DNA of 64,000 nucleotides from Roseiarcus sp963758335 (GTDB lineage: Bacteria; Pseudomonadota; Alphaproteobacteria; Rhizobiales; Beijerinckiaceae), in contig CAVWVF010000001.1 of the NCBI GenBank assembly GCA_963758335.1, forward strand, positions 1,116,001-1,180,000. The letters run 5' to 3'. The notes beneath the pieces are model-generated. The model did no database searches. It was given only the letters and a program-made list of their open reading frames with translations, and had not been told where the DNA came from. Positions 1-9,101 of the stretch are shown here, piece by piece. Position 1 is the stretch's first letter, and every line of letters begins with the position of its first letter. The position numbers were made by a program, and so were the translations under genes.

Positions 1-117
1 CTGCGCGTCGCCGACGCCTCGATCATGCCGCTCCTCGTCAGCGGCAACACCCAGGCGCCATCGGCGACGATCGGCGAGAAGGCGACCGACATGATTCTCG
101 GCAGAATGGCGGCGTAA
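1..117 (+). CDS. GMC-family oxidoreductase, C-terminal end only
   Basis: The window opens inside a reading frame of 38 codons followed by TAA at 115-117. The peptide contains VADASIMP, then SGNTQAPS and GEKATDMI. This is the C-terminal signature of glucose-methanol-choline (GMC) flavoprotein oxidoreductases such as choline or alcohol dehydrogenases, where an Asn close to this segment sits at the flavin active site. Everything upstream lies outside the window, so the substrate cannot be named. The gene converges on the aldo/keto reductase at 242-1192, with a palindromic repeat between them. GMC dehydrogenases are often paired with a multi-haem cytochrome c subunit, and a truncated one lies at 10951-11727, though nothing here proves they were partners. 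Confidence 0.75.
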   Translation: MRVADASIMPLLVSGNTQAPSATIGEKATDMILGRMAA

Positions 118-136
118 GAACACTCGACTTGCCATG

Positions 137-217
137 CCGTCATTGCTAGCGAAGCGAAGCAATCCAGTGGAACGTGGGGCGCCCTACGGTTTCTGGATTG
201 CTTCGTCGTTATGACGG
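137..217. repeat. REP-like palindromic repeat between convergent genes
   Basis: CCGTCATTGC followed by GAAGCGAAGCAATCCAG is mirrored by CTGGATTGCTTCG and then ATGACGG. The two arms can form a long imperfect hairpin. Very similar palindromes are scattered between genes in many Hyphomicrobiales genomes. Its position between two convergent genes suggests it also serves as a bidirectional terminator, which is an inference. Confidence 0.7.
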
Positions 218-241
218 CTTCGGTCACCAGCCGAAGAGTTC

Positions 242-1192
242 CTACCCTCTGCTCGCCTGGTTCAGCTCCGCCATGTCCGCCTCCGACAGCGAAAGCTCTG
301 TCGCGCGGACGAGGCTGTCGACCTGTGCGACCGACGTCGCGCTGGCGATCGGCGCGGTGACCCCGGGCCGCGCGACCACCCAGGCGAGGGCGACCTCGGC
401 CGGCTTGGCCTCGTGGCGCGAAGCGATCGCCTCGAGCGCGTCGAGAATGCGAAAGCCGCGCGGCTTCAGATAACCCTTCACGGCGCCGCCGCGTGGGCTC
501 TTCGTCAGGTCCTCCGGCTTCCGGTACTTGCCCGACAGAAAGCCCTTGGCCAGGCTGAAGTAGGTGATGACGCCAATCTCCTCGCGCCCGCAGATGTCGG
601 CGAGGCCGCCCTCGAACCCGGCCCGGTCGACGAGATTGTATTCGGGCTGCAGCACTTCGTAGCGCGGCAGGCCGTGCGCCTTCGCCACCGCGATTGCGGC
701 TTCGAGCAGCGCGATGGTGAGGTTCGAAGCCCCGCACCAGCGGATCTTGCCCTTCTCGATGAGCCGCTGATAGGCGTCGAGCGTCTCGGAAAACGGCGTC
801 GCCATGTCGGGGAAATGCGACAGATAGAGATCGATGACGTCGGTCTGCAGGCGCTCAAGCGACGCCTCGACCGCCTCCTCAATATAGCGGGCCGAAAGGC
901 CTTCCTTGCCCTTGCCCATCGGCGAGCCGACTTTCGTGACGACGATCGTCCGGCTTCGTGCGCCGCGCGCCTTCATCCACTCGCCGATGATCGTCTCTGA
1001 TTCGCCACCCTTGTTGCCCGGCGCCCAGGAGGAATAGGCGTCGGCCGTGTCGATCGCGTTGAGGCCCGCCGCGGCGAAGCGGTCAAGCACCGCGAACGAC
1101 GCCGCCTTGTCGATCGTCCAGCCGAAGACGTTGCCTCCCAAAACCATCGGGGCGATGGCGAGATCGGTGCGTCCCAAGGGGCGCATTTGCAT
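242..1192 (-). CDS. aldo/keto reductase
   Basis: A 316-residue cytoplasmic NADPH-dependent oxidoreductase of the aldo/keto reductase superfamily (TIM barrel). Near the N-terminus MRPLGRTDL and the DTADAYSSW segment supply the catalytic Asp and Tyr. The catalytic Lys lies in VVTKVGS and the His in LSHFPD. KGKIRWCGASN and the C-terminal cofactor-binding segment PIASATS are also present. Length fits the family. The start chosen is the ATG at 1192, preceded by GGGAGGA seven bases upstream. A TTG at 1207 would place the ribosome-binding site inside the gene. The substrate cannot be inferred. No operon partner: the upstream side is intron sequence. Confidence 0.9.
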   Translation of the reverse strand: MQMRPLGRTDLAIAPMVLGGNVFGWTIDKAASFAVLDRFAAAGLNAIDTADAYSSWAPGNKGGESETIIGEWMKARGARSRTIVVTKVGSPMGKGKEGLSARYIEEAVEASLERLQTDVIDLYLSHFPDMATPFSETLDAYQRLIEKGKIRWCGASNLTIALLEAAIAVAKAHGLPRYEVLQPEYNLVDRAGFEGGLADICGREEIGVITYFSLAKGFLSGKYRKPEDLTKSPRGGAVKGYLKPRGFRILDALEAIASRHEAKPAEVALAWVVARPGVTAPIASATSVAQVDSLVRATELSLSEADMAELNQASRG

Positions 1193-1386
1193 CGAACGTC
1201 CTCCCAAATTACGGCGAGCCTATCGCAAAATTCGGGGACCGGAAATTGCTCTGAACCGGAATTTCCGGGCAATATTCGCCTATGAGGTGCAGAAACATCT
1301 CTTCGATGTGGAGTTTGTGACGGGCGACTTGCCCTGAACATAGAACATGGGATGAGAGCCGTTGCCGGGAAACACGGGAGGAGACC

Positions 1387-1466
1387 TTGGGCTCCGCGAA
1401 CCTGTCCACGAAACGACAACGGATAGCCGAACTGGCGAGGACGAAGGCGGGGACATCATCACCTCC
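1387..1466 (+). pseudogene. N-terminal scrap of a second group II intron maturase
   Basis: From 1387 the frame reads MGSANLSTKRQRIAELARTK, which resembles the N-terminus of another class of group II intron-encoded reverse transcriptases. After about 25 codons the resemblance stops where GTGCG, the presumed 5' end of the intron at 1467, begins. No continuation of this maturase appears after the intron's 3' end. This looks like a remnant of an older intron into or beside which the present one inserted. The match is from memory of the family. The sequence between 1193 and 1386 shows no other gene. Confidence 0.4.
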
Positions 1467-2081
1467 GTGCGCTTCTCGACAGGCGAGTCACGGACGGCGT
1501 CCTCTACGCCAACGCGAGCGAAACTCTTCCGTGAAGAACCGGATGCGGGAAAGCTGCACGTCCGGGTGTGTGTCCAGCGAAGGCTGGCATGTTCAGCAGG
1601 AGACAGACCTGCCGGGGCAAAAGTCAGGAGCCCCGTAGTTTGGATAGCAGGGTGGCGGGAAACCAAGACTCTGAAGCCTATCGACAACGTCTCCCTCGGG
1701 AAGACGACGAGCCGCCGGGCCGTAATGAAAGTAAACGCGAATGTGGCCTCGAAAGTGCGTAGCCCCGAAGGCCGAGCCCACATCTGGAGGGCGAAGGCAG
1801 CATGGGGAGCCGAAATCTGACTGAAGCGGCTCCTTCACTTCGGCGGGGTGGAAGCGACAGCACGGTGGCAAGAACATGCCGAGCAACTGGAGAAGCCTTC
1901 CTCGCCCCGGCGCGAAATCGCCGGAGCAGGGTAGATCGTATAACCGGCGCAACCGGGAAGTCGATCGAAGGCGAGAGGGTGGCGGTCGGGTCCGTAGTAG
2001 CGGCGAAGCGGAGTAATGTCCGTGGAGCAAAGGGGCCCTGCTGCTTGTAGCGTCTCCGGCCATAAGGAAGGCAAGGACGAG

Positions 2082-3383
2082 ATGACAAAGGCGTCCATGG
2101 ATTTGCAAGACCTGAGGCGGAGAATATACGTCAAGGCGAAGGCTGAGACGTCCTGGCGGTTCTGGGGACTATATGTCCACGTCTGCAAGCTGGACACACT
2201 GCGCGAGGCGTACGCGCTGGCCAAGAAGAACGATGGCGCTCCGGGAAGTGACGGAATGACCTTCGCGGCCATCGAGGCGCAAGGCGTAGAGGTTTTCCTC
2301 GAGCAGATCGCGGACGAACTGGTCGGGCGCACCTATGCGCCGCTCCCGGCAAGGAAGCAGGAAATCCCGAAGGATGGCGGCAAGGTCCGCGTCCTTTCAA
2401 TTCCGGCGATCCGCGATCGGGTGGTGCAAGGCGCGCTCAAGCTCATACTGGAACCGATCTTCGAGGCGGACTTCCAACCGGGGTCGTTTGGATACCGTCC
2501 ACAACGGACAGCCCATGAAGCGGTGGACCGTGTGGCGCGAGCGATCGTTCAGCACAAGACACGCGTCATCGACATCGACCTGAGCAGCTATTTCGACAAT
2601 GTCCGGCATGATCGGCTGTTGGCGAAGGTGGCCGAGCGGGTGGACGATGGCGACGTGATGCGCCTGCTGAAGGTGATGCTCAAAGCCAACGGCAAACAGG
2701 GCGTTCCGCAAGGCGGGGTGATCTCGCCGCTGCTCAGCAACCTCTACCTCACCGAGGTTGGCAGGATGCTGGAGCGGGCGAAGGAGGCCACACGCTACGG
2801 CAAGTACACCGGCGTCGAATATGCGAGGTTCGCTGACGACCTGGTGATCTTGATCGACGCCCACCCGCGGCACGACTGGCTGATGGCGGCGGTGGAAAAG
2901 CGGCTACGCGAGGAACTCGCCGAACTGCAGGTCGAAATCAACGAGGAGAAGAGTCGGATCGTGGACCTATGCCGCGGCGAGAGCTTCGGCTTCCTGGGGT
3001 TCGACTTTCGCCGGGTGCGCAGCCTGCGGGGCAGATGGCGTGCCCATTACACGCCCAAGCTCAAGAAGCGGACGGCGCTGCTGGCGAAACTCAAGGACGT
3101 GTTCCGGCGTCACCAGTCCCAGCCGGTCGATCGAGTCATCAAGCTGATCAACCCGGTGCTTCGCGGATGGGTGAATTACTTCAGGGCGGGACATTCCAGC
3201 GAGTGCTTCGGCTTCGTGAAGGACTGGGTGGAAAAGAAGATCCGGCGCCATATGCTGCGAGCCCGTAAACGACAGGGCTTCGGCTGGACGCGGTGGAGTA
3301 GGGACTGGCTGTACGAAACGCTCGGGCTGTTCAACGGCTACCGAGCGGTGCGGTCAGCCCCGAAAGTCGCTCCGGCAGGATAG
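2082..3383 (+). CDS. group II intron reverse transcriptase/maturase
   Basis: A 433-residue intron-encoded protein. Reverse transcriptase blocks run in order: DGAPGSDG, the IPAIRDRVVQGAL region, the SFGYRPQRTAHEA region, DIDLSSYFDNV, GVPQGGVISPLLSN, the active site FADD (the usual Tyr of YADD is Phe here), then SFGFLGFDF. The C-terminal maturase (thumb) domain contains NPVLRGWVNYFRAGH. No HNH endonuclease domain follows, so mobility would rely on retro-homing without second-strand cleavage by the protein. The ATG at 2082 is preferred because related proteins start with MTK followed by a leucine-rich segment (LQDLRR). An in-frame ATG at 2016 exists. It is expected to bind its own intron RNA to assist splicing and to copy it into DNA. 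Confidence 0.93.
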   Translation: MTKASMDLQDLRRRIYVKAKAETSWRFWGLYVHVCKLDTLREAYALAKKNDGAPGSDGMTFAAIEAQGVEVFLEQIADELVGRTYAPLPARKQEIPKDGGKVRVLSIPAIRDRVVQGALKLILEPIFEADFQPGSFGYRPQRTAHEAVDRVARAIVQHKTRVIDIDLSSYFDNVRHDRLLAKVAERVDDGDVMRLLKVMLKANGKQGVPQGGVISPLLSNLYLTEVGRMLERAKEATRYGKYTGVEYARFADDLVILIDAHPRHDWLMAAVEKRLREELAELQVEINEEKSRIVDLCRGESFGFLGFDFRRVRSLRGRWRAHYTPKLKKRTALLAKLKDVFRRHQSQPVDRVIKLINPVLRGWVNYFRAGHSSECFGFVKDWVEKKIRRHMLRARKRQGFGWTRWSRDWLYETLGLFNGYRAVRSAPKVAPAG

Positions 3384-3415
3384 GTCCCATAAGCCTTGGG
3401 GCGAAGCAAGCAGGA

Positions 3416-3449
3416 GAGCGCAGTGCGAGGAAATCCGCATGCTGCGTTC
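3416..3449 (+). ncRNA. group II intron domain V
   Basis: A 34-nt segment folds as domain V: a 9-bp lower stem (GAGCGCAGT with GCTGCGTTC), a two-base AT bulge, a 5-bp upper stem with one A/C mismatch, and a GAAA tetraloop. The catalytic triad AGC is at 3417-3419. It lies 32 bases after the reverse transcriptase stop, as expected for the intron's catalytic core. Confidence 0.75.
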
Positions 3450-3614
3450 GACGAGGCGGGGGCTGGAAACGCGGCATGGTCGAGATGGTGTGACACTCGC
3501 AAACGAAAGAGCGAGCCAACAGGGAACACGAACTTCGACCTAAACCGGCGCGCCAGTCCCCGACCCTACCTGTGAGTTGTGTAGCGTAATATTCCAATAC
3601 GAACGGAGCCATAC

Positions 3615-3843
3615 ATGACGCTCAGCATCCGCAATCCCGAAGCCGATGCGCTCGCCAAGAGATTGGCGAAGCTCGACGACACCACTATTACCGAGGCGGT
3701 TATCGTCGCTCTCAGGGAGGCGATTGCGGCGCGCACGCGGCGATAGCCGGCGCATGAGACGGCTCGCAAGATTTTCGCACGGGCACCCTGTTCCGCCGGA
3801 GGCCTATCACGACCTGGATCACGATCTCGCGGGCGAGCACTGA
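3615..3843 (+). pseudogene. vapB: VapB-like antitoxin, frameshifted
   Basis: ATG at 3615 starts MTLSIRNPEADALAKRL, then TEAVIVALREAI, the N-terminal ribbon-helix-helix DNA-binding part of the Rv0623-type VapB antitoxins. The frame stops at TAG 3744-3746 after 43 residues. Family members are about 75-85 residues. The expected C-terminus, RRLARFSHGHPV and EAYHDLDHDL, which would wrap the toxin, continues in another frame to 3843. One indel near 3740 therefore splits the gene. It directly abuts vapC at 3844. If the indel is real, the antitoxin has lost its toxin-neutralising half. Confidence 0.75.
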
Positions 3844-4252
3844 ATGTTCGTCGACGCCTGTGCGATCGTGACGATCATGGCCGGCGAGGACAGCGCCGCA
3901 GCCTACGAGGAGGCGCTTTCCAGGGCCACCGCCGCCTGGACTTCGGCGCTCGCGGCATGGGAAGCCATCATCGTCCTCTCGCGCCCCGACCAGCTCGACT
4001 GCCGTTTTACTGAAGCGGAGGGCGCCGTGGTCGAATGGCTCGAGGCTCGCGACATCGCGCTTCGCGATCCGCCTTCGACGCGCGAAACGCTTGCGCATGC
4101 GGTCTTGGTCGCGGAAAAGCACGGGATCGGCAAACGCGCGCTCAGTAACTTTGACTGCTTTATTTCACTATGCTTACGCGAAGGCGGCCGGCGAGCCGCT
4201 GTTGACCTTGGATCGCCGGTTGCGCGCGACGGACGTCGACACTCGGCCGTAG
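3844..4252 (+). pseudogene. vapC: VapC-type PIN-domain ribonuclease toxin, frameshifted
   Basis: MFVDACAIVTIMAGE carries the first PIN-domain Asp, AAWEAIIVLSR the conserved Glu, and SNFDCF the third acidic site. Right after SNFDC the frame is wrong. One base over, it reads FHYAYAKAAGEPLLTLDRRL and ends at TAG 4250-4252, exactly the expected C-terminus. One extra or lost base near 4160-4165 explains both. Family role: Mg-dependent endoribonuclease cleaving tRNA or rRNA. Toxin and antitoxin are both broken, which fits a dead module or sequencing error in this stretch. Confidence 0.75.
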
Positions 4253-4317
4253 CCGGTCATCGCTCCATCTCCTTATCGTGATTGGCCGGGCCGGGGCCTC
4301 TCCCCTATGAAACGCCG

Positions 4318-5764
4318 ATGACCGCGCTCACGACTCGCCGCCCGCTCGTGCTCGCCGCCGTGATGGCGGCGAATTTCATGATCGCCATCGAGGCGACGAT
4401 CGTCTCGACCGCCTGCCGCAGATCGTCGCCCAGCTCGGCGGCCTCGAGCTCTACAGCTGGGTGTTCGCGGCGTTCCTCCTGACCCAGACCGCGACGACCG
4501 TCGTGTTCGGCAAGCTGTCCGACCTCAGGGGCCGTAAGGTGGTCATGCTGTCGGGGATCGGGATTTTTCTGGTCGGCTCGATCCTCTGCGGCCTCGCCTG
4601 GTCGATGCCGTCGCTGATCGTCTTCCGCCTCGTGCAGGGGGTCGGCGCAGGCGCCCTCCAGCCGGTCGCCATGACCATCGTCGGCGATCTCTATTCTGTC
4701 CACGAACGGGGCAAGATCCAGGGCTGGCTGGCGAGCGTGTGGGCGCTCTCGGCCGTCATCGGCCCGCTGGTCGGCGGCCTGATCATCGAGTTCTGGTCCT
4801 GGGCGTGGATCTTCTGGATGAATTTGCCGATCGGCCTCCTCGCGTCGGCCGGCTTCTGGTTCTATCTGCACGAGAAGAAGGCGGCGGCGGGCGGGCGGAT
4901 CGACCATTTGAGCGCCGGCGTGTTCACCGTCGCGATCGCCGCGGTGATGGCGGACCTGACCGCGCTCTCGACCGCGAGCCGGACCGAGATCGTTGGCATC
5001 ACCGCCATCGCCGTCGCCGCCGTCGCCGCCTTCGTTTTCCAGGAGCGCCGCTCGCCCGAGCCGATGATCTCGCTCGAGCTCTGGGGCAGGAGGCCGATCG
5101 CCGCGGTCAACGCCTCGTCGCTCTTCGCGGGCATGGTGATCATCGGGCTCACCACCTTCCTGCCGGTTTTCGTCCAGGGCGTCATGCAGAAGCCGCCGCT
5201 CATCGCGGGCTTCGCGCTCTCGGCGATGGTGCTCGGCTGGCCGATTGGCGCGACGCTCTCGCCCCGGCTCTGGACGCGCCTCGGCTTGCGGACGATCCTG
5301 CGGGCGGGCGCGGCGCTGATCCCGCTGGGCGCGCTGGTCTTCGTCTTCCTGAAGCCCGAGACCCCGCCGGTCGTCGCCGGCGCCGGCTCCGCCCTCGTCG
5401 GCTTCGGCATGGGGCTTTCGAGCAGCGCCTCGATCGTGCTGATCCAGGAGATCGTCGACTGGTCGGAGCGGGGCAGCGTGACCGCCTCCTACCTCTTCGC
5501 CCGCACTCTCGGCAGCACGTTCGGCGCTTCGGCGCCGTCCTCAACATGGGCCTGATGCGCTCGGGCCTCGGCGCCGTCACCTCGGACGAGCTTCGGCGGC
5601 TTCTCGAAGGCGGAGCGGCGGCGAACGCTTCGCTCAGAAGCGCGCTCGAAGGCTCGCTCCACATCACCTTCGCCGCGATGTTCGCCGTCGCCGCCCTGGT
5701 CGCGCTGACCGCCGCGCTGGTGCCGAAGGTGGTGTTCGCGGCGCGGCGCGCGCCGGCGGAGTGA
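4318..5764 (+). pseudogene. DHA2-type MFS drug exporter, two frameshifts
   Basis: Three consecutive frames together encode an MFS drug:H+ antiporter of the EmrB/QacA (14-helix) type, about 480 residues. The first frame (ATG 4318) gives VMAANFMIAIEATIVSTA. After 4413 the second frame gives LPQIVAQLGGLELYSWVF, motif A (GKLSDLRGRK) and motif C-like GVGAGALQPV. Near 5525 a third frame supplies AVLNMGLMRSG and the C-terminal helix, ending at TGA 5762-5764. Both breaks are explained by single lost bases: at 4413 GCC-TG-CCG reads as GCC ATG CCG missing its A. The gene is either a young pseudogene or carries sequence errors. It converges on the RND operon. Confidence 0.85.
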
Positions 5765-5778
5765 GAGAAGCGCGATCG

Positions 5779-5823
5779 AAGGCGAGGGGCGCCGCTCCGC
5801 GCGCTTTCGAGACCCCTCGCCTT
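5779..5823. terminator. bidirectional hairpin terminator
   Basis: AAGGCGAGGGG (5779-5789) and CCCCTCGCCTT (5813-5823) form a perfect 11-bp stem between the stop of the rightward MFS gene and the stop of the leftward RND gene. The AA/TT ends give short U tracts on either strand. The outer arm overlaps the RND stop codon. Confidence 0.65.
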
Positions 5824-8800
5824 ACGTGGACGACGAGGCTGCGCCTTCCCGCTCGACGGGCGCAGCAGCCTGCGGCGACGAACGCCGATTTCTCCGCTCG
5901 TCCAAGCGCTGCATCACCACATAGAACGAGGGAACGAACACGACGACAAGGCAGGTCGAGGCGATCATGCCGTAGAAGACCGCGATCCCGATCGATATGC
6001 GCGCCGAGGCCCCCGCTCCGGTGGCGGTGACGAGCGGGGAAACGCCGAGAATGAATGCGAAAGAGGTCATGATGATCGGCCGGAACCTGAGCCGCGCCCC
6101 CTCGACCGCAGCCTTGGCGATGTCCATGCCTTCGGCCCGCCTCTGGCGCGCGTATTCGACGATCAGGATCGCGTTCTTTGCCCCGAGCGCGATCAGGAGG
6201 ATGAGGCCGATCTGGGTGTAGAGATTGGTGGCGGCGACGCCGCTCTGGCTAGCGGCGACGTTGGTGGCGCCCAAGTAGTTCAGCGCGGCGACCGTCCCGA
6301 GCAGGGCCAGCGGCACGCCGAGGATCACGGCGAGCGGAAGAATCCAGCTCTCGTACTGGCCCGCCAGAACGAAATAGACGAGCAGCAGCGCGAGGCCGAA
6401 GACGTAATAGATCTGGTTGCCGACTTCCTTCTCCTGGTACGACATCGCGGTCCATTCGTAGCCCGTTCCAGACGGCAAGGCCTGCTTGCCGATCTGGTCC
6501 ATGAGGTCGAGCGCCTGGCCCGAGGAAAAGCCGGGCGCCGCGCTGCCAACGACGGTGGACGATGGATAGAGGTCATAAAGGCTGATGAGCGGCGGGCCCT
6601 GGACCTCGGTGACATCGACCACGGTGCCGATCTGCGTCAGGGTTCCGTCGCCCGCCTTCACCTTGAGGTTGCGGATGTTGTCGGCGGTGGCGCGGTAGCC
6701 CGGCAGCGCCTGCGTATAGATCTGGAAGACGTGTCCGAACTTGTTGAATTCGGCCACATAGCCCGCTCCGACATAGCCCGAAAGGGCGGCGAACACCTGG
6801 CCCACCGTGACGCCGATCCGTTCGGCCTTGATCCGGTCGACCTTCACGAAGAACTGCGGCGCGCCCGCCCGGAATGTCGTGGCGACCCTCTGAAGCGAAG
6901 ATTGGGCGTTGCCATCCGCGACGACGGCGTTGGTCAGGCTCTGAAGCAGGGCGTAGTCGAAATTGCCGTTCTTGAGCTCGACCTGCATGGTGAAGCCGCC
7001 GACGTTGCCGATACCCTGAATTCGGCGGGGGAGGGAGCGCGAATGCGATCGCTTCCGGCACGCCTTGCAGGGCCCCGTTGAGGCGCAAGGCGATCGAGCG
7101 GGCATCCTGTCCCGGCTGCTTGAGGCGCACGTCCCAATCCTTGAGGACGACGAAGGCAACGCCGGCGTTGGCGAGGCTCGCCCGGTTGTCGAGGATGGAG
7201 AACCCGCTGATGGTGACGACATGCTCGACGCCGGGGATTTTGCTGGCGATCCCTTGGATCTGTTGCATGACCGCGTCGGTGCGCTCCTTCGAGGCGCCGT
7301 CGGGCAATTGCGCGGGGACGATCAGGTAGCCCTGGTCCTCGGTGGGCAGGAACGCGGTCGGCACCCGCGTCAGTCCGTAGACGGCGACCCCGACGAGCGC
7401 GAGCGCGAGGACGACCATGGCGCCGGCGCGGCGGGTCATCGCGCCGACGAGCCGTGCATAGCCGCGCTCCGCTCTGCCGTAGACGGCGTCGAAGCCGCGG
7501 GTGAAAAGGTTGCGCTGCTCGGGCGGCTTCGGCGGCCTGAGCCACAATGCGGATTGCGTCGGCTTCAGCGTCAGGGCGTTGACGGCGCTGATGAAGGCAG
7601 TGGCGGCGATGACCAGCGCGAATTGCCGGTAAAGTTGCCCTGTGAGCCCCGGCACGAAGGCGGCGGGAATGAAGACCGACATCAAGACCAGCGTGATGCC
7701 GAGGACCGGACCGGTGAGGTCGTCCATCGCCCGCTCCGCCGCCTCGCGGCCGGGCAACTTTTGCTCGATATAGCGCGCGACGCCTTCGACGATGACGATC
7801 GCGTCGTCGACCACGATCCCGATCGCCAGCACGAGGGCGAACAGCGTCGGCAGATTGACCGAGAAGCCGAGGGCCGCCATGGCGGCGAACGCGCCGATGA
7901 GCGTCACCGGCACGGTCGTGGCCGGCACCAGCATCGCGCGCCAGTCTTGCAGGAAGACGAGAATGACGATCAGCACCAGAATGGCCGCCTCGATCAGCGT
8001 GCGATAGACTTCGAAGATCGCGGCCCGCACGAATTTCGTCGTGTCGTAGGGGATGCCGTAGACGAGGCCCTCCGGGAAGCTCTTGGCGAGCTCGTCCATT
8101 TTCGCTTTCACCTCGTTGGAGACCGCGATGGCGTTGGCCTCCGGCAAGAGGGAGATGGCGATCCCGGCGGCCGGCCGGCCGTCGAGGTTGAACGACTCGC
8201 TGTAGGTCTGGGCGCCGAGCTCGGCGTGGCCGATGTCGCGGATCCGGGTGATGCGTCCGCCGTTGGCCGGATCGACCTTGACAATGATGTTGTCGAACTG
8301 GGCGGGATCGTCCAGGCGCCCGATGAGATTCAGGGTATATTGAAAATCCTGGCCTTTCGGAGCGGGAGGGGCGCCGACCTGGCCGGCGGTGACCTCCTGG
8401 CTCTGCTGCTGGATGATGTTGATCACGTCTTGCGGCGTCAGACCGCGCGCCTGAAGCAGGTCCGGGTTGAGCCAGACGCGCATCGCGTATTGCCCGGCGC
8501 CGAGCACCGTCACGTCGCCCACTCCATTGAGGCGACGAAGCTCGTCCTGCACGTTGATCACGGCGTAGTTCGACAGAAACAGGCTGTCGAAGCGGCTGTC
8601 GGGAGAACTCAGATTGACGAATTCGAGAATCGAGGTCGACTGCTTCTTGGTCGTGACCCCCTGGAGCTGCACTTCCTGCGGCAGCGACGAAAAGGCGATG
8701 GCCACCCGGTTCTGCACGAGGACCTGCGCCAAATCGGGATTCGTGCCGATGGCGAAGGTGACGGCCAAATTGTAGGTGCCGTCGTCCGCGCTCATCGACT

Positions 8801-9101
8801 GCATGTAGAGCATGTTCTCGACGCCGTTGACCTGCTCTTCGATCGGCAGGGCGACGGAATCAACGAGGGTGCGCGCGCTGGCGCCGGGGTAGCGCGTCGT
8901 GACCTGCACGGTCGGCGGCACGACGTTGGGATATTGCGAACTCGGAAGTTGGATGAGTGCGATCAGGCCGATGAGCACGACGACCAACGCGATCACGTTG
9001 GAGAGCACCGGCCTTTCGATGAAGAAGCGCGATATCGCGCCGGCGCGCCCCGAGGACTCATGCGGCGCCCGTCCGGACGGATCGATCTCGCGCGGCGTCA
9101 T
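5822..9101 (-). pseudogene. RND multidrug efflux pump inner-membrane protein (AcrB/MexB type), frameshifted
   Basis: About 1,090 residues are spread over two frames. The first frame (start 9101) gives the TM1 segment ISRFFIERPVLSNVIALVV, the porter domains, and the TM4 proton-relay pair in GIVVDDAIVIVEGVARY. The frame fails after EAIAFALPPPP near 7025, and the next frame resumes with IQGIGNVGGFTMQVELK. That frame includes the relay Lys in ALGAKNAILIVEY and ends at 5822. A single extra base explains the break. The N-terminus carries about 26 residues before the usual start. Family role: trimeric proton-driven exporter of hydrophobic drugs working with an adaptor and a TolC-like channel. No TolC gene is present here. 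It overlaps the adaptor gene by an ATGA. Confidence 0.88.

Larger units (their letters stand above)
1467..3499 (+). mobile_element. group II intron with reverse transcriptase
   Basis: The 5' boundary is set at GTGCG (1467-1471), the usual group II intron start. About 600 bases of non-coding, structure-rich sequence (domains I-III) precede the reverse transcriptase at 2082-3383. A 34-nt domain V follows at 3416-3449, and the sequence to about 3500 should hold domain VI and the 3' splice site. The 3' end is approximate, because I could not fix the branch-point A. The element sits between the aldo/keto reductase and the vapBC relic, and all its parts are in one orientation. Domain V and the reverse transcriptase look complete, so the intron could still be active. 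Confidence 0.7.

Noticed and set aside
1536..1568. A domain V-like sequence (CCGGATGCGGGAAAGCTGCA) upstream of the reverse transcriptase
   Set aside because: It resembles domain V but lacks the AGC triad and pairs poorly at the base. It lies inside the expected domain I of the intron, while a proper 34-nt domain V is found after the reverse transcriptase.
3615..4252. Programmed frameshifting in vapB and vapC
   Set aside because: No slippery heptamer or following structure is evident at either break, and the neighbouring MFS and RND genes carry similar indels.
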